64,000 nucleotides of DNA from Paracidovorax cattleyae (GCF_900104515.1 NZ_FNJL01000001.1:186001-250000), one strand, 5' to 3'; shown: positions 38,266-48,470, numbered from the stretch's first letter. Translations and numbers: made by a program. Notes: a model not told the origin generated them from the letters alone.

Positions 38266-38895
38266 TCACCAGCGCTTGCCTGTCTGCTTTTCCAGCAATG
38301 GGCGCACCCGGGCGGAAATCGCCTCCCGGGCACGGAATATCCTCGATCGCACCGTTCCTATGGGGCACTGCATCACCTCGGCGATCTCTTCATAGGTCAG
38401 GCCTTCGATCTCGCGCAGCGTGACCGCCTGGCGCAGATCCTCCGGCAACGCCTCCATGGCCGTGTTGACCGCCGCGGCAATCTCCTGCGCGGCCAGCACG
38501 GTTTCCGGGGTTTCGTCGCTGGTTAGTTCATGTCCGATACGGGAAGTTTCATCCTCGTCCTCTCCACCTCGCAATGCGTTCTCGGAAATGACGGGATTGC
38601 GCTTGATGTCCATCAAGGCCTTCTTCGCCGTATTCACCGCGATACGGTAGAGCCAGGTGTAGAACTGCGCCTCTCCGCGGAACTGGTGCAATGCGCGGTA
38701 GGCACGCAGGAAGGTCTCCTGGGCGATGTCCTGCACCAGGTCCGTGTCGCGCACCATGCGGCCGATGAGGCGTTCGATGCGGCGCTGGTACTTCACGACC
38801 AGCAGCCCGTAGGCCCGCTGGTCGCCGGACACGGTGCGCTCCACGAGCTGGAGGTCGCTGTCGGCGGGGGAAGGCGGGGGCAGGGAAGCGTTCAT
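38266..38895 (-). CDS. rpoE: RNA polymerase sigma factor RpoE (ECF, envelope stress)
   Basis: The 209-aa ECF sigma factor has region 2 (DTDLVQDIAQETFLRAYRAL and FYTWLYRIAVNTAKKALMD) and region 4 (MEALPEDLRQAVTLREIEGL, then TYEEIAEVMQCPIGTVRSRI). It directs the envelope-stress response and is followed by its anti-sigma genes and mucD. It lies 12 bp behind a small membrane protein gene, so its promoter may be inside that gene or further up at fabF. Confidence 0.96.
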   Translation of the reverse strand: MNASLPPPSPADSDLQLVERTVSGDQRAYGLLVVKYQRRIERLIGRMVRDTDLVQDIAQETFLRAYRALHQFRGEAQFYTWLYRIAVNTAKKALMDIKRNPVISENALRGGEDEDETSRIGHELTSDETPETVLAAQEIAAAVNTAMEALPEDLRQAVTLREIEGLTYEEIAEVMQCPIGTVRSRIFRAREAISARVRPLLEKQTGKRW

Positions 38896-38907
38896 GTATT
38901 CGTGGGC

Positions 38908-39411
38908 TCACGCATCGGGGCGATGAGCGGAGGGCATCGTCGGCCTCTGGGCTGCGGGCTCCCGTCTGGGGCGCGAATATACCGCACGGCGGAGCGTGAG
39001 CCATCCGGCGGCGTGGCGGCCGGGCTCGAGGCCCAGCCAGGCATTCCGGCCATCCTGGCCCACGATGCGCACCAGCAGGAACCGCTGCAGATCCAGCGCG
39101 ACCTCCAGGCGCCCGCACACCGGGGGGTACGCCCTGCCACGGTCCAGGGACCACAGCAGGCCATCCCATGCCAGGACCCCGGAGGACCACCGGGATGCAG
39201 CGCGCCAGCCCTGCATCGAGACCCCGCTCCACAGCGCCAGGCCGCAGGCAGCCGTCCAGGCAGACGCACCGCTTCCGCAGAAGGCCCAGGCCGCCCACGC
39301 CGCAAGGCCGGCAAGACTGGCGCCGAGCACCCAGCCACGAACCCTCTGCTCCGCGCCTGCGGGGTGGCGCAGTACCGGGGAGAGGAATTCCTCCCGCGCG
39401 AGATGGGCCAT
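38908..39411 (-). CDS. uncharacterised two-helix membrane protein between fabF and rpoE
   Basis: The 167-aa product has a basic N-terminal part and a hydrophobic hairpin (GWVLGASLAGLAAWAAWAFC, then a second helix TAACGLALWSGV). A soluble domain rich in Trp/Leu/Arg follows (LQRFLLVRIVGQDGRNAWLG, GWLTLRRAVYSRP). The layout is like YgfX-type proteins, but that is a guess from shape. GTG 39438 is an alternative start. It is sandwiched between fabF and rpoE with very short gaps and must be co-transcribed with one of them. Confidence 0.65.
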   Translation of the reverse strand: MAHLAREEFLSPVLRHPAGAEQRVRGWVLGASLAGLAAWAAWAFCGSGASAWTAACGLALWSGVSMQGWRAASRWSSGVLAWDGLLWSLDRGRAYPPVCGRLEVALDLQRFLLVRIVGQDGRNAWLGLEPGRHAAGWLTLRRAVYSRPRREPAAQRPTMPSAHRPDA

Positions 39412-39451
39412 GGATGCGGGATACCCCGTAGCCGCCACGGCGGTGAGGCCG

Positions 39452-40696
39452 TCAAATGCGCCGGAAGACCAGCGTGCCGTTGGTGCCGCCGAAGCCGAAA
39501 TTGTTCTTCACCGCGATGTCCATCTTCATGTCCCGCGCGGTATTGGCGCAGTAGTCCAGATCGCACTCCGGATCCTGTTCGAAGATGTTGATCGTGGGAG
39601 GCACCTTCTGGTCATGCAGCGCCAGCACGGTGAACACGCTCTCGATGCCGCCGGCACCGCCGAGCAGGTGGCCGGTCATCGACTTCGTCGAGCTCACCAC
39701 CATGTTCCTGGCATGGTCGCCCAGGGCCGCCTTGATGGCGTTGGTCTCGTTCAGATCGCCCAGGGGCGTCGAGGTGCCATGTGCGTTCAGGTAGTCGACC
39801 TCGTCGGCATTGATGCCGGCATTGCGCAGGGCCGACAGCATGGCGCGCCGCGGGCCGTCCATGCTGGGTGCGGTCATGTGGCCGGCGTCCGCGCTCATGC
39901 CGTAGCCGGACAGCTCGGCATAGATCTTCGCGCCGCGGGCCTTCGCATGCTCGTACTCTTCCAGCACCAGCACGCCGGCACCTTCGCCCAGCACGAAGCC
40001 GTCGCGGTCCTTGTCCCACGGACGGGATGCCGTGGCGGGATCGTCGTTGCGCGTGGACAGCGCCCGCATCGCGGCGAATCCTCCCACGCCCAGGGGCGAC
40101 ACCGTGGATTCCGTACCGCCTGCGACGATCACGTCGGCATCGCCGTACTCGATCTTGCGGGCGCCCTCGCCGATGCAGTGCAGGCCCGTGGTGCAGGCAG
40201 TGACCACCGAGAGGTTCGGCCCCTTGAAGCCGAAGCGCATGGAAACATGCCCAGCCACCATGTTGATGATGGACGCGGGAACGAAGAAGGGAGTGATGCG
40301 GCGGGGGCCGCGGTTCTCCAGTTCCGCATGCGTGTTCTCGATCAGCGGCAGGCCGCCGATGCCCGAGCCGATGATGCAGCCGATGCGCGTGGCCAGTTCC
40401 TCTTCCAGGGCCTCGCCCACGGGCAGGTCCGCATCGCGCACAGCCTGCTCCGCTGCGGCGATGCCGTAGTGGATGAAGCTGTCCATCGTGCGCGCATCCT
40501 TGGCGCTGATATAGGCATTCAGGTCGAAATCCTTGACCTCGCCGGCAATCTTGCAGGCAAAGTTCGAAGCATCGAACTTGGTGATGAGGCCAATGCCGGA
40601 CTGACCGGCAAGGATTTGGGCCCAGGCTTGCGCCACCGTGTTACCGACGGGGCTGACGCAACCCAGGCCGGTCACGACGACGCGACGACGGCTCAT
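39452..40696 (-). CDS. fabF: beta-ketoacyl-ACP synthase II
   Basis: FabF elongates acyl-ACP with malonyl-ACP. The 414-aa protein has the active-site cysteine in [18 protein letters not shown] and the two histidines in [11 protein letters not shown] and [15 protein letters not shown]. It follows acpP by 68 bp. Confidence 0.97.
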   Translation of the reverse strand: MSRRRVVVTGLGCVSPVGNTVAQAWAQILAGQSGIGLITKFDASNFACKIAGEVKDFDLNAYISAKDARTMDSFIHYGIAAAEQAVRDADLPVGEALEEELATRIGCIIGSGIGGLPLIENTHAELENRGPRRITPFFVPASIINMVAGHVSMRFGFKGPNLSVVTACTTGLHCIGEGARKIEYGDADVIVAGGTESTVSPLGVGGFAAMRALSTRNDDPATASRPWDKDRDGFVLGEGAGVLVLEEYEHAKARGAKIYAELSGYGMSADAGHMTAPSMDGPRRAMLSALRNAGINADEVDYLNAHGTSTPLGDLNETNAIKAALGDHARNMVVSSTKSMTGHLLGGAGGIESVFTVLALHDQKVPPTINIFEQDPECDLDYCANTARDMKMDIAVKNNFGFGGTNGTLVFRRI

Positions 40697-40764
40697 GCGC
40701 TAAGACTCTTTCGTGCTGATACCGGACCGCAGGGCGATCCGAGAGGAAGGCGAAGACCGGAGGC

Positions 40765-41043
<279 letters not shown>

Positions 41044-41107
41044 GCCGTATCGGGATACACCTCGAAATGGCTCGCCGGGCGGAACAACCGGCGTCAACTT
41101 TCATCAA

Positions 41108-41863
41108 TTACATGTACATGCCGCCATTGACATGCAACTCCTGGCCCGTCACATACCCCGCGTCATCCGAAGCAAGGTAGGCCACGGCCTTGGCGATGTC
41201 GGAGGGCTGCCCCATGTGGCCCAGCGGAATCTGCATCTGCAGGGCCTTGTTCTGCTCTTCGGACAGCTCCGACGTCATGTCGGTACGGATGAATCCGGGA
41301 GCCACGCAATTCACGGTGATGCCCCGGCTGCCCAGCTCGCGGGCCAGCGATCGCGTCATGCCGGCGAGGCCCGCCTTGGCCGCGGCGTAGTTCGCCTGCC
41401 CCGGATTGCCGGAGGCACCCACGACGCTCGTGATGTTGACGATGCGGCCATAGCGCTGCTTCATCATCGGGCGCATGACTGCACGGCAGGCGCGGAAGAC
41501 CGACTTCAGGTTGGTGTCGAGCACGGCATCCCAGTCGTCGTCCTTCATGCGCATGGCGATCTGGTCGCGGGTGATGCCTGCGTTGTTGATGAGCACGTGG
41601 AGGGCGCCCCGCTCCTTCACGATGCCGTCGATGAGCGCATCCAGCGCCGCTGCATCGTTGACGTCGAGCGCAGCACCGCGGCAGCCGTCATGGCCGGACA
41701 GGGCCTGCGTGATGCGTTCGGCGCCCTCTGCCGTCGTCGCAGTGCCGACGACACGGAAGCCGCGGGCCGCCAGCTCGGCGGCGATCGCGGCGCCGATGCC
41801 ACGGGAAGCCCCGGTCACCAGGGCGATCCGGGGGGTGTTGGCGGAGGATGGGGAAGTGGTCAT
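41108..41863 (-). CDS. fabG: 3-oxoacyl-ACP reductase
   Basis: FabG reduces beta-ketoacyl-ACP with NADPH. The 251-aa SDR has TGASRGIGAAIAAELA, INNAGITRDQ, NITSVVGASGN and the catalytic YAAAKAGLAGMTRSLARE. It is intact, unlike the SDR remnant at 2546. fabD is 12 bp upstream. Confidence 0.97.
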   Translation of the reverse strand: MTTSPSSANTPRIALVTGASRGIGAAIAAELAARGFRVVGTATTAEGAERITQALSGHDGCRGAALDVNDAAALDALIDGIVKERGALHVLINNAGITRDQIAMRMKDDDWDAVLDTNLKSVFRACRAVMRPMMKQRYGRIVNITSVVGASGNPGQANYAAAKAGLAGMTRSLARELGSRGITVNCVAPGFIRTDMTSELSEEQNKALQMQIPLGHMGQPSDIAKAVAYLASDDAGYVTGQELHVNGGMYM

Positions 41864-41875
41864 GGTGTCGGAGTC

Positions 41876-42832
41876 TTATGCCAGCAGTTCACGGGTTTCC
41901 TGCAGCGAGGCGGGATCGTGCACGGTGGAGGCCACCAGCGCCGCGTCGATGCGCCGGACCATGCCGGCGAGCACCTTGCCCGGTCCGCATTCCACCACAT
42001 GCGTGACGCCCCGCGCCTTGAGCGCTGCGACGCACTCGACCCACCGGACGGGGCCGAAGGCCTGCCGGTAGAGCGCGTAGCGAATCGCGTCCGCATCCTG
42101 CACCACGGCCACGTCGATATTGTTCACCACCGGAATCCGCGGTGCCGCCAGCACCACCTGCGCCAGGGCCGCGCGCAGCTTCTCCGCGGCAGGCTTCATC
42201 AGGCTGGAGTGGAACGGCGCGGAGACGGGCAGCGGCAATGCGCGCTTGGCCCCGCCGGCCTTGAGGACCTCGCACGCCTTGTCCACGCCGGCCTTGGTGC
42301 CGGCGATCACGGTCTGCGCGGGATCATTGAAATTCACAGCCTCCACGACATCGCCGCTGCCGGCGGGAAAGCCCGCGGCGGCCTGCGCGCAGCCTTGCAC
42401 CACCTTCGAGGCGTCCAGCCCGAGGATGGCGGCCATGGCGCCCACGCCCACGGGCACGGCCTCCTGCATGGCGGAGGCACGCAGCCGCACCAGCGGGGCA
42501 GCCTGGGCCAGCGTCAGGACGCCGGCTGCCACGAGGGCCGAATACTCGCCGAGGGAATGCCCCGCCACCGCCGAGGGCATGGCACCGCCTTCCGCCAGCC
42601 ACACGCGCCAGGCGGCCACGCCGGCGACCAGCATGACGGGCTGGGTGTTCGTGGTCAGCGCCAGGGCCTCCTTGGGCCCTTCGCGGATCAACCGGCCGAC
42701 GTCCTCGCCGAGCGCATCGGAAGCCTCCTGGAGTACCTGCACCACGGCGGGGTGATCGCCCCAGGCGTCGAGCATGCCGACGGATTGCGAGCCCTGCCCG
42801 GGAAAGACGAATGCGAAGTTCTTCGTTGTCAT
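41876..42832 (-). CDS. fabD: malonyl-CoA:ACP transacylase
   Basis: FabD loads malonate onto ACP. The 318-aa protein opens with FAFVFPGQGSQSVGML. The nucleophile serine is in VAGHSLGEYSALVAAG, the histidine is in VSAPFHSSLM and the conserved Arg/Gln pocket is present. It sits between fabH and fabG. Confidence 0.97.
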   Translation of the reverse strand: MTTKNFAFVFPGQGSQSVGMLDAWGDHPAVVQVLQEASDALGEDVGRLIREGPKEALALTTNTQPVMLVAGVAAWRVWLAEGGAMPSAVAGHSLGEYSALVAAGVLTLAQAAPLVRLRASAMQEAVPVGVGAMAAILGLDASKVVQGCAQAAAGFPAGSGDVVEAVNFNDPAQTVIAGTKAGVDKACEVLKAGGAKRALPLPVSAPFHSSLMKPAAEKLRAALAQVVLAAPRIPVVNNIDVAVVQDADAIRYALYRQAFGPVRWVECVAALKARGVTHVVECGPGKVLAGMVRRIDAALVASTVHDPASLQETRELLA

Positions 42833-42899
42833 GGATTCAGGTCAGTGAAAGAAGCCGGCACGGGCAGCGCAGCATGGCGCCACCCGGCCGGCAGTCTCC

Positions 42900-43877
42900 T
42901 CAGAGGGTGAGCAGCACGGCGCCCCAGGTGAAGCCGCCGCCCACACCCTCGAGCAGCAGGTTCTGCCCCGGTCGGACCTGGCCGGAGCGCACCGCGTGGT
43001 CGAGCGCGAGCGGGATGGAGGCGGCCGAGGTGTTGCCATGCTGGTCCACCGTGACCACCACCTTGTCCATCGGCAGGCCCAGCTTCTTCGCGGTGCCCTG
43101 CATGATGCGGATGTTGGCCTGGTGCGGGATCAGCCAGTCCACGTCCGATTCGGAGAGCCCCGCCTTGTCCAGCACGGCGCGCGCGGCCTTGTCGAGCACG
43201 CCCACCGCCAGCTTGAAGACCGCCTGGCCGTCCATCTTGAGCAGCGGATCGCCGAGGATCTCGCCACCATAGACGTTGCCCGGAACGCACAGGATGCCGA
43301 CGTGCCTGCCGTCCGCGTGCAGGTCGCTCGCGAGGATGCCCGGCGCCTCGGAAGCCTCCAGGACCACTGCACCCGCACCATCGCCGAACAGCACGCAGGT
43401 GGTGCGGTCGTTGAAATCGAGCAGCCGGCTGAACACTTCGGAGCCCACCACGAGGGCGCGGCGGGCTGCGCCGGAGCGGATCATCGAGTCCGCCACCGTC
43501 AGTGCATAGATGAAGCCGCTGCACACTGCCTGCAGGTCGAATGCAGGGCAGCCATTGGCGCCCAGCTTGTTCTGGAGGATGCACGCAGTGGAAGGGAAGA
43601 CCATGTCCGGCGTGGACGTGGCGACGATGATGAGGTCGATGTCCGCAGGCTGCACGCCTGCGGCATCGAGCGCCTGTCGCGCCGCCTCCAGCCCCAGGTC
43701 GCTGCTGCACACGTCGCGCTCGGCGAAATGCCGGGCGCGAATGCCCGTGCGCTCCACGATCCACTGGTCCGAGGTCTCAACGCCCCGCCCGGCCAGTTCG
43801 GCCACGAGGTCGGCATTGGTCAGACGGCGCGGGGGCAGGCTGCTGCCGGTGCCTGTGATGCGGGAATAACGGCTCAT
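42900..43877 (-). CDS. fabH: beta-ketoacyl-ACP synthase III
   Basis: FabH starts fatty-acid synthesis by condensing acetyl-CoA with malonyl-ACP. The 325-aa protein has the catalytic cysteine in [17 protein letters not shown], histidine in [12 protein letters not shown] and asparagine in [16 protein letters not shown]. It lies 23 bp after plsX, the standard plsX-fabH pairing. Confidence 0.97.
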   Translation of the reverse strand: MSRYSRITGTGSSLPPRRLTNADLVAELAGRGVETSDQWIVERTGIRARHFAERDVCSSDLGLEAARQALDAAGVQPADIDLIIVATSTPDMVFPSTACILQNKLGANGCPAFDLQAVCSGFIYALTVADSMIRSGAARRALVVGSEVFSRLLDFNDRTTCVLFGDGAGAVVLEASEAPGILASDLHADGRHVGILCVPGNVYGGEILGDPLLKMDGQAVFKLAVGVLDKAARAVLDKAGLSESDVDWLIPHQANIRIMQGTAKKLGLPMDKVVVTVDQHGNTSAASIPLALDHAVRSGQVRPGQNLLLEGVGGGFTWGAVLLTL

Positions 43878-43900
43878 TCATTGGGGCCCGAAAAGGTCCG

Positions 43901-44935
43901 TCAGGGCGTCGGCTGCGCGGCGGCGGGGCCCAGCAGGGGCGCGGCATGCGCAACCCGCGAACGGACTCGATCGAGCAGGTTGTTGCGGGCCGCATCATAC
44001 GCGCGGATCAAAGCCTGCTCGAACGCCAATATGTCAGCGGACCCGTGGCTCTTGAAGACAAGCCCCCGCAGCCCGAGCAGCGCCGCGCCGTTGTAGCGCC
44101 GGTGGTCCATGCGCCGCATCAGCGCAGATAGCACCGGATAGGCCAGAACTGCCGCGATTTTCGTGAAGATGCTGCGCTTGAACTCCTGCTTGAGCGCACC
44201 GACGATCATCGATGCGACACCCTCGCTGGCCTTGAGCGCCACGTTGCCCACGAAGCCGTCACACACGACGATGTCCACCGTGCCCTTGAATATGTCATTG
44301 CCCTCCACGTTGCCATGGAAGTTCAGGTCACCGGACTCGGCCGCGGACCGCAGCAGCTCGCCCGTGCGCTTGATGACCTCGTTGCCCTTGATGACCTCCT
44401 CGCCGATATTCAGCAGGCCGACCGCAGGCTCCTGCGTGCCCTCGTGCAGCGCCGAGACCAGGGCCGCGCCCATGACGGCGAACTGCAGCAGATGCTCGGC
44501 GCTGCAATCCACGTTGGCGCCCAGGTCCAGCACGGTGGTCGCGCCGCCCCGGGCATTGGGCATCTGCGTGGCGATGGCGGGCCGGTCGATGCCGTCCAGG
44601 GTTTTCAGGAGGTAGCGCGCAATGGCCATCAGCGCCCCGGTGTTGCCGGCCGACACGGCGACCTGCGCCGCGCCGTCCTTCACCTGCTGGATCGCCACGC
44701 GCATGGAGGAGTCCTTCTTGCGGCGCAGGGCCACCTCCACGGGGTCGTCCATCAAGACGACCTCGCTGGCCGGGACGATCTGCGCGCGCTCGTGCGCGAA
44801 CCCGCCCAGGCTCTCGGGTTGGCCCACCAGCAGCAGCCGCGCTTGCGGATGGTGTTCGAGGAATTGGCGGCAGGCCGCCAGCGTGACGCGGGGGCCGTGA
44901 TCGCCCCCCATGCAGTCAACAGCCAGTGTGATCAT
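43901..44935 (-). CDS. plsX: phosphate acyltransferase PlsX
   Basis: PlsX makes acyl-phosphate from acyl-ACP for phospholipid synthesis. The 344-aa protein has [53 protein letters not shown] and [20 protein letters not shown] 44935 is used; a GTG seven codons earlier is less likely. Confidence 0.96.
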   Translation of the reverse strand: MITLAVDCMGGDHGPRVTLAACRQFLEHHPQARLLLVGQPESLGGFAHERAQIVPASEVVLMDDPVEVALRRKKDSSMRVAIQQVKDGAAQVAVSAGNTGALMAIARYLLKTLDGIDRPAIATQMPNARGGATTVLDLGANVDCSAEHLLQFAVMGAALVSALHEGTQEPAVGLLNIGEEVIKGNEVIKRTGELLRSAAESGDLNFHGNVEGNDIFKGTVDIVVCDGFVGNVALKASEGVASMIVGALKQEFKRSIFTKIAAVLAYPVLSALMRRMDHRRYNGAALLGLRGLVFKSHGSADILAFEQALIRAYDAARNNLLDRVRSRVAHAAPLLGPAAAQPTP

Positions 44936-45047
44936 GGGCGACTCGCCGGATCGCACGCGGGTGGAATCCGGAAAAAAGAAGCAGCGGACAAAGCAAAGGC
45001 CCGCGCTACCGCATGTGTAGCAGCGGGCCTCGGCGCGCGAGCGGAGA

Positions 45048-45230
45048 TCAGGCTTCGGACTTGTTCTTCAGCACCTGGCGGCCACGGTAGAAGCCGTTGG
45101 GGCTGATGTGGTGGCGCAGGTGGGTTTCGCCGGTGGTGGGCTCGACAGCGATGCCGGGCACGTTCAGGGCGTTGTGCGAACGGTGCATGCCGCGCTTGGA
45201 GGGGGACTTTTTGTTCTGTTGAACAGCCAT
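45048..45230 (-). CDS. rpmF: 50S ribosomal protein L32
   Basis: The 60-aa protein has [20 protein letters not shown] at the start and the typical [20 protein letters not shown]. It lacks the zinc-binding cysteine pairs of the C+ type, so it is the zinc-free form. It lies between yceD and plsX, the conserved proteobacterial order. Confidence 0.97.
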   Translation of the reverse strand: MAVQQNKKSPSKRGMHRSHNALNVPGIAVEPTTGETHLRHHISPNGFYRGRQVLKNKSEA

Positions 45231-45314
45231 GGTGGCTCCTGGTCTTGAAAGGGTGGGTTGGTAAAAACGCGATCAGCCCATTGAAGACACGAGGGGATTC
45301 GCGCGAAGCCCATG

Positions 45315-45320
45315 ATTATA
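45315..45320 (-). promoter_or_regulatory. -10 box for the rpmF-plsX-fab operon
   Basis: A consensus TATAAT within GGGCTATAATCATGG on the minus strand lies 85 bp upstream of rpmF and just behind the yceD stop. No recognisable -35 is present. Confidence 0.5.
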
Positions 45321-45334
45321 GCCCAAATGGTTTT

Positions 45335-45886
45335 TCAGTCTTCGTGTTTGCCGGTCTTGAGGGATGCGAGCGCCGCGAAGGGGTTCGGCTTGTCCGCGCT
45401 GGCCTCCTCGAAATCCTCGTCGCTGGAGGCCATCCGCACAGTGGCAGGACATTCCTCGTGGCGGGGAACGAGCGGCAGCGCCATGAGAAGCTCGTCCTCG
45501 ATCAGTTCGCGCAGGTTGAACTCGCGGCTCATGGCCAGCAGGTCTTCCTCGCTTTCGTCGTCGAGCGCCTCGGCGGTCGCTTCGTCGGCGACGAACCGGA
45601 ATTCGCGATCGACTTCCAGGGGGACATCCACCGGTCCGAGGCAGCGCTGGCAGGTCATGGGGAAGGCGGCGCGCACGCGCAGCCGCAGCCATACCTGGCC
45701 ACCGATGCCGTGCGTGGTCCGCACTTCGCCGTCGGCCGTCCAGTCCACGAGCAGGTCGGGGTGCAGCCCCTTGGCCTCCTGGGCCAGCCGCTCGTATTTC
45801 AGGAGCGAATCATGGCCGGACAGATGACCGCCCGCCTGCGCGAATGCCTTGACGTCGAGGCGCTGGGGAGAGAATTCCTTGGTCAT
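45335..45886 (-). CDS. yceD: YceD/DUF177 family protein
   Basis: The 183-aa protein has the DUF177 core: VRAAFPMTCQRCLGPVDVPL with two cysteines, and DLLAMSREFNLRELIEDELL, LPLVPRHEEC. YceD proteins are linked to 23S rRNA accumulation and are nearly always next to rpmF. ATG 45886 is chosen as the conserved opening MTKEFSPQRLDV starts there. The gene is divergent from maf with 26 bp between start codons. Confidence 0.9.
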   Translation of the reverse strand: MTKEFSPQRLDVKAFAQAGGHLSGHDSLLKYERLAQEAKGLHPDLLVDWTADGEVRTTHGIGGQVWLRLRVRAAFPMTCQRCLGPVDVPLEVDREFRFVADEATAEALDDESEEDLLAMSREFNLRELIEDELLMALPLVPRHEECPATVRMASSDEDFEEASADKPNPFAALASLKTGKHED

Positions 45887-45912
45887 GGCGGCAGTGTAAG
45901 AGAATCGCCGCC

Positions 45913-46512
45913 ATGTCTGCCCCCGCCTCCCCTCTCCGCCCACTGGTACTGGGCTCCACCTCCCGCTACCGGCGCGAACTGCTCGGCCGGCTGGGGGTGC
46001 CGTTCGATGTGTCCGCGCCCGACGTGGACGAGACCCCGCAACCCGGCGAGTCGCCACGGGATCTCGCCCTGCGCCTCGCGCAGGCCAAGGCGCGCGCAGT
46101 GGCACAGCGCCATCCCGACGCAGTCGTCATCGGCTCCGACCAGGTGGCCGACCTGTCCGGCACCCCGCTGGGCAAGCCGGGCACCCATGAACGGGCCGTG
46201 GCCCAGTTGCAGCGCATGCGCGGCCGGACCGTGGTGTTCCAGACCGCCGTGACCGTGGCCTGCGCCGCCACGGGTTTCGAGGCCACCGATCTCGCGCCGG
46301 TGGAAGTGCGCTTCCGGGATCTCACGGACGAGGAGATCGAGCGCTACCTGCGCGCCGAACAACCCTACGACTGCGCGGGCAGCGCCAAGAGCGAGGGCCT
46401 GGGCATCAGCCTGCTGGACGCCATCGTGAGCGACGACCCCACCGCGCTGGTGGGCCTGCCGCTGATCCGCACCTGCCGCATGCTGCGCAACGCGGGACTG
46501 GTGCTGCCATGA
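45913..46512 (+). CDS. maf: Maf family nucleoside triphosphate pyrophosphatase
   Basis: The 199-aa protein has LVLGSTSRYRRELLGRLGVP, the acidic VDETPQPGESP, VVIGSDQVADL and SAKSEGLGISLLD. The pattern is that of the YceF subgroup acting on 7-methyl-GTP. The stop overlaps the next gene by 4 bp. Confidence 0.92.
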   Translation: MSAPASPLRPLVLGSTSRYRRELLGRLGVPFDVSAPDVDETPQPGESPRDLALRLAQAKARAVAQRHPDAVVIGSDQVADLSGTPLGKPGTHERAVAQLQRMRGRTVVFQTAVTVACAATGFEATDLAPVEVRFRDLTDEEIERYLRAEQPYDCAGSAKSEGLGISLLDAIVSDDPTALVGLPLIRTCRMLRNAGLVLP

Positions 46513-47336
46513 CGGAGCAGTCCCGCACGCTTGCGCAGCCCGATGCGGCCGGTACGCCCCGGCAGCGCGGCACGCTGTATCTCGTACCCGCGCCCCTGGA
46601 TTTCGGGTGCGATGAGCAGGCCCCGCTGGAGGACGCACTCCCGGCAGGCACCTTGCAGAAAGCCGCACGGCTCACCCACTGGATCTGCGAGAACGCGAAG
46701 AGCACGCGCGCCTACCTCAAGCGCATCGACGCGCTCCATCCACTGGCTGCGCCGCTGCAGGGCCAGTCGATCACCGAATTGCCGCGCGAGGTCCACAAGA
46801 AGGGGGACCACCAGGGCGCCCCGGGCGGCGCGGCCGGCTTCGATGCCGGCCCGTTGCTGGCTGCGGCGATGGCGGGCCACGACATGGGGCTGGTCAGCGA
46901 GGCGGGGATGCCCGCCGTGGCGGACCCCGGCAGCTCGGTGGTGCGCGCGGCCCATGACCTGGGCGTGCGCGTGGAGCCGCTCACCGGCCCCGTTTCGCTG
47001 CTGCTCGCCCTGGCGGCCAGTGGCCTCAACGGCCAGAACTTCGCGTTCAACGGCTACCTGCCGCAGGATGCGGCCCAGCGCGCGCAGCGCATCCGGGAGC
47101 TGGAGGCGCTGGCGCTGCGGCAGGGGCAGACACAGTTGTTCATCGAAACGCCCTACCGCAATCCCGCGCTGTGGCAGGCCCTGGTCAAGACGCTGCAGCC
47201 CCACACCCGCCTGGCATTCGCCAGCGGCCTGACCCTGGCCAGCGCCCGCACGGCCAGCCAGCTCGTGCGCCACTGGCGCCAGCAGCCCGAAGTGCTGGAC
47301 AGCCGCACACCCGTCGTGTTTGCCATCGGACGCTGA
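46509..47336 (+). CDS. RsmI-like SAM-dependent methyltransferase (tetrapyrrole methylase fold)
   Basis: The 275-aa product has the tetrapyrrole methylase fold: TLYLVPAPLDFG at the start, MGLVSEAGMPAVADPGSSVV and LTGPVSLLLALAASGLNGQ, FNGYLPQ. RsmI methylates C1402 of 16S rRNA and shares these motifs. This protein has a divergent N-terminal half and lacks the usual RsmI C-terminal domain, so it may be a paralogue with another substrate. It is coupled to maf by a 4-bp overlap. Confidence 0.8.
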   Translation: MTEQSRTLAQPDAAGTPRQRGTLYLVPAPLDFGCDEQAPLEDALPAGTLQKAARLTHWICENAKSTRAYLKRIDALHPLAAPLQGQSITELPREVHKKGDHQGAPGGAAGFDAGPLLAAAMAGHDMGLVSEAGMPAVADPGSSVVRAAHDLGVRVEPLTGPVSLLLALAASGLNGQNFAFNGYLPQDAAQRAQRIRELEALALRQGQTQLFIETPYRNPALWQALVKTLQPHTRLAFASGLTLASARTASQLVRHWRQQPEVLDSRTPVVFAIGR

Positions 47337-47363
47337 GGTCCGCAGCCGCGGCTGGAATAGGAA

Positions 47364-47386
47364 AGAGGCGCCGCGGCGCCTCTTTT
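47364..47386. terminator. bidirectional terminator between the RsmI-like gene and sppA
   Basis: AGAGGCGCC (47364-47372) pairs with GGCGCCTCT (47375-47383), flanked by an A run before and TTTTTT after. It lies between convergent genes and can serve both. Confidence 0.85.
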
Positions 47387-47409
47387 TTGCAGGAGCGGAG
47401 CCCGCCTGT

Positions 47410-48462
47410 TCAGCGCACTGCCGGCAGGCTGGCGCCCAGGGCGCGGACGGCGGTTTCGCCCATGGCAGCGCCGAACTTCTTCACCAGTCGCTCGGCCACG
47501 TTGTCCCGGCGCGTGTAGTCGATGATGTCCTCGGCCTTGACGACCTCGCGGGCGACGTAGTCGAGGTTGCCGAGGTGATCGGCCAGCCCCATCTCGACGG
47601 CCTGCTGGCCGGTCCAGAACAGGCCGCTGAACGTATCCGACGTGGTCTTGAGGCGATCGCCCCGACCTTTCTGCACCACATGGATGAACTGCTGGTGGAT
47701 CTGGTCGAGCATGGCCTGCGCATACGTACGCTGCTTCTCGGACATCGGGCTGAACGGATCGAGGAAGCCCTTGTTCTCGCCGGCCGTGAGGAGGCGGCGC
47801 TCCACGCCGAGCTTCTCCATCGTGCCGGTGAAGCCGAACCCGTCCATCAGCACGCCGATGCTGCCCACGATGCTGGCCTTGTCCACGAAGATCTGGTCGG
47901 CGCCGGCCGCGATGTAGTAGGCGGCCGATGCGCAGGTTTCCTCGACCACCGCATAGACCGGCTTGTTGTACTTGGCCTTGAGCCTCAGGATCTCGTCGTT
48001 GATGATGCCGGCCTGCACGGGGCTGCCGCCAGGGGAGTTGATGAGCAGCACCACGGCCTGCGAGCCGGAATCCTCGAAGGCGCTGCGCATGGCCGCGACC
48101 ACGAATTCCGCGCTGGCCTCCGCGCCGGACGCGATCTCGCCCTTGATGTCCACCACGGCGGTGTGGGGCGTGCTTTTGCTGGGCGTCGCAACGTCGCGCG
48201 CAAGCAACACCCAGGCCACGGCGACCAGGAAAACCAGCCACGCCATGCGGGTGAAAACACGCCAGCGGCGTGCTGAGCGCTGCTCGGAGAGGGTGGCGAA
48301 GACGAGCTTTTCCAGCACGTCACGCTCCCAGCCGGGGGCCTTTCCAGCCACGGACGGCGTATCTTTTGCTATTTTTTCAGGAGCACTCTGGGCCCACAGG
48401 TCAGGTGTGGGCGACGGATCAGCTTCCAGGCCGGAGGGTTCTTTCCGGGTCGGATCGGTCAT
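47410..48462 (-). CDS. sppA: S49 family signal peptide peptidase
   Basis: SppA-type proteases digest cleaved signal peptides in the membrane. The 350-aa protein has a cytoplasmic N-terminus, one membrane helix (MAWLVFLVAVAWVLLARDV) and a ClpP-like domain: VVLLINSPGGSPVQAG, the serine region VEETCASAAYYIAAGAD and the lysine region FVDKASIVGSIGVLMDGF. It is the short form. The Rieske gene starts upstream with only 8 bp between. Confidence 0.92.
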   Translation of the reverse strand: MTDPTRKEPSGLEADPSPTPDLWAQSAPEKIAKDTPSVAGKAPGWERDVLEKLVFATLSEQRSARRWRVFTRMAWLVFLVAVAWVLLARDVATPSKSTPHTAVVDIKGEIASGAEASAEFVVAAMRSAFEDSGSQAVVLLINSPGGSPVQAGIINDEILRLKAKYNKPVYAVVEETCASAAYYIAAGADQIFVDKASIVGSIGVLMDGFGFTGTMEKLGVERRLLTAGENKGFLDPFSPMSEKQRTYAQAMLDQIHQQFIHVVQKGRGDRLKTTSDTFSGLFWTGQQAVEMGLADHLGNLDYVAREVVKAEDIIDYTRRDNVAERLVKKFGAAMGETAVRALGASLPAVR

Positions 48463-48470
48463 GGGATGTC

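Noticed and set aside
43664-43730. FabH contains the peptide DVCSSDL, well known as a translated sequencing-adapter artefact.
   Set aside because: The codons here (GAC GTG TGC AGC AGC GAC CTG on the minus strand) differ from the adapter nucleotides at the two serines and beyond, and the FabH frame continues normally on both sides. It is a coincidence and not contamination.
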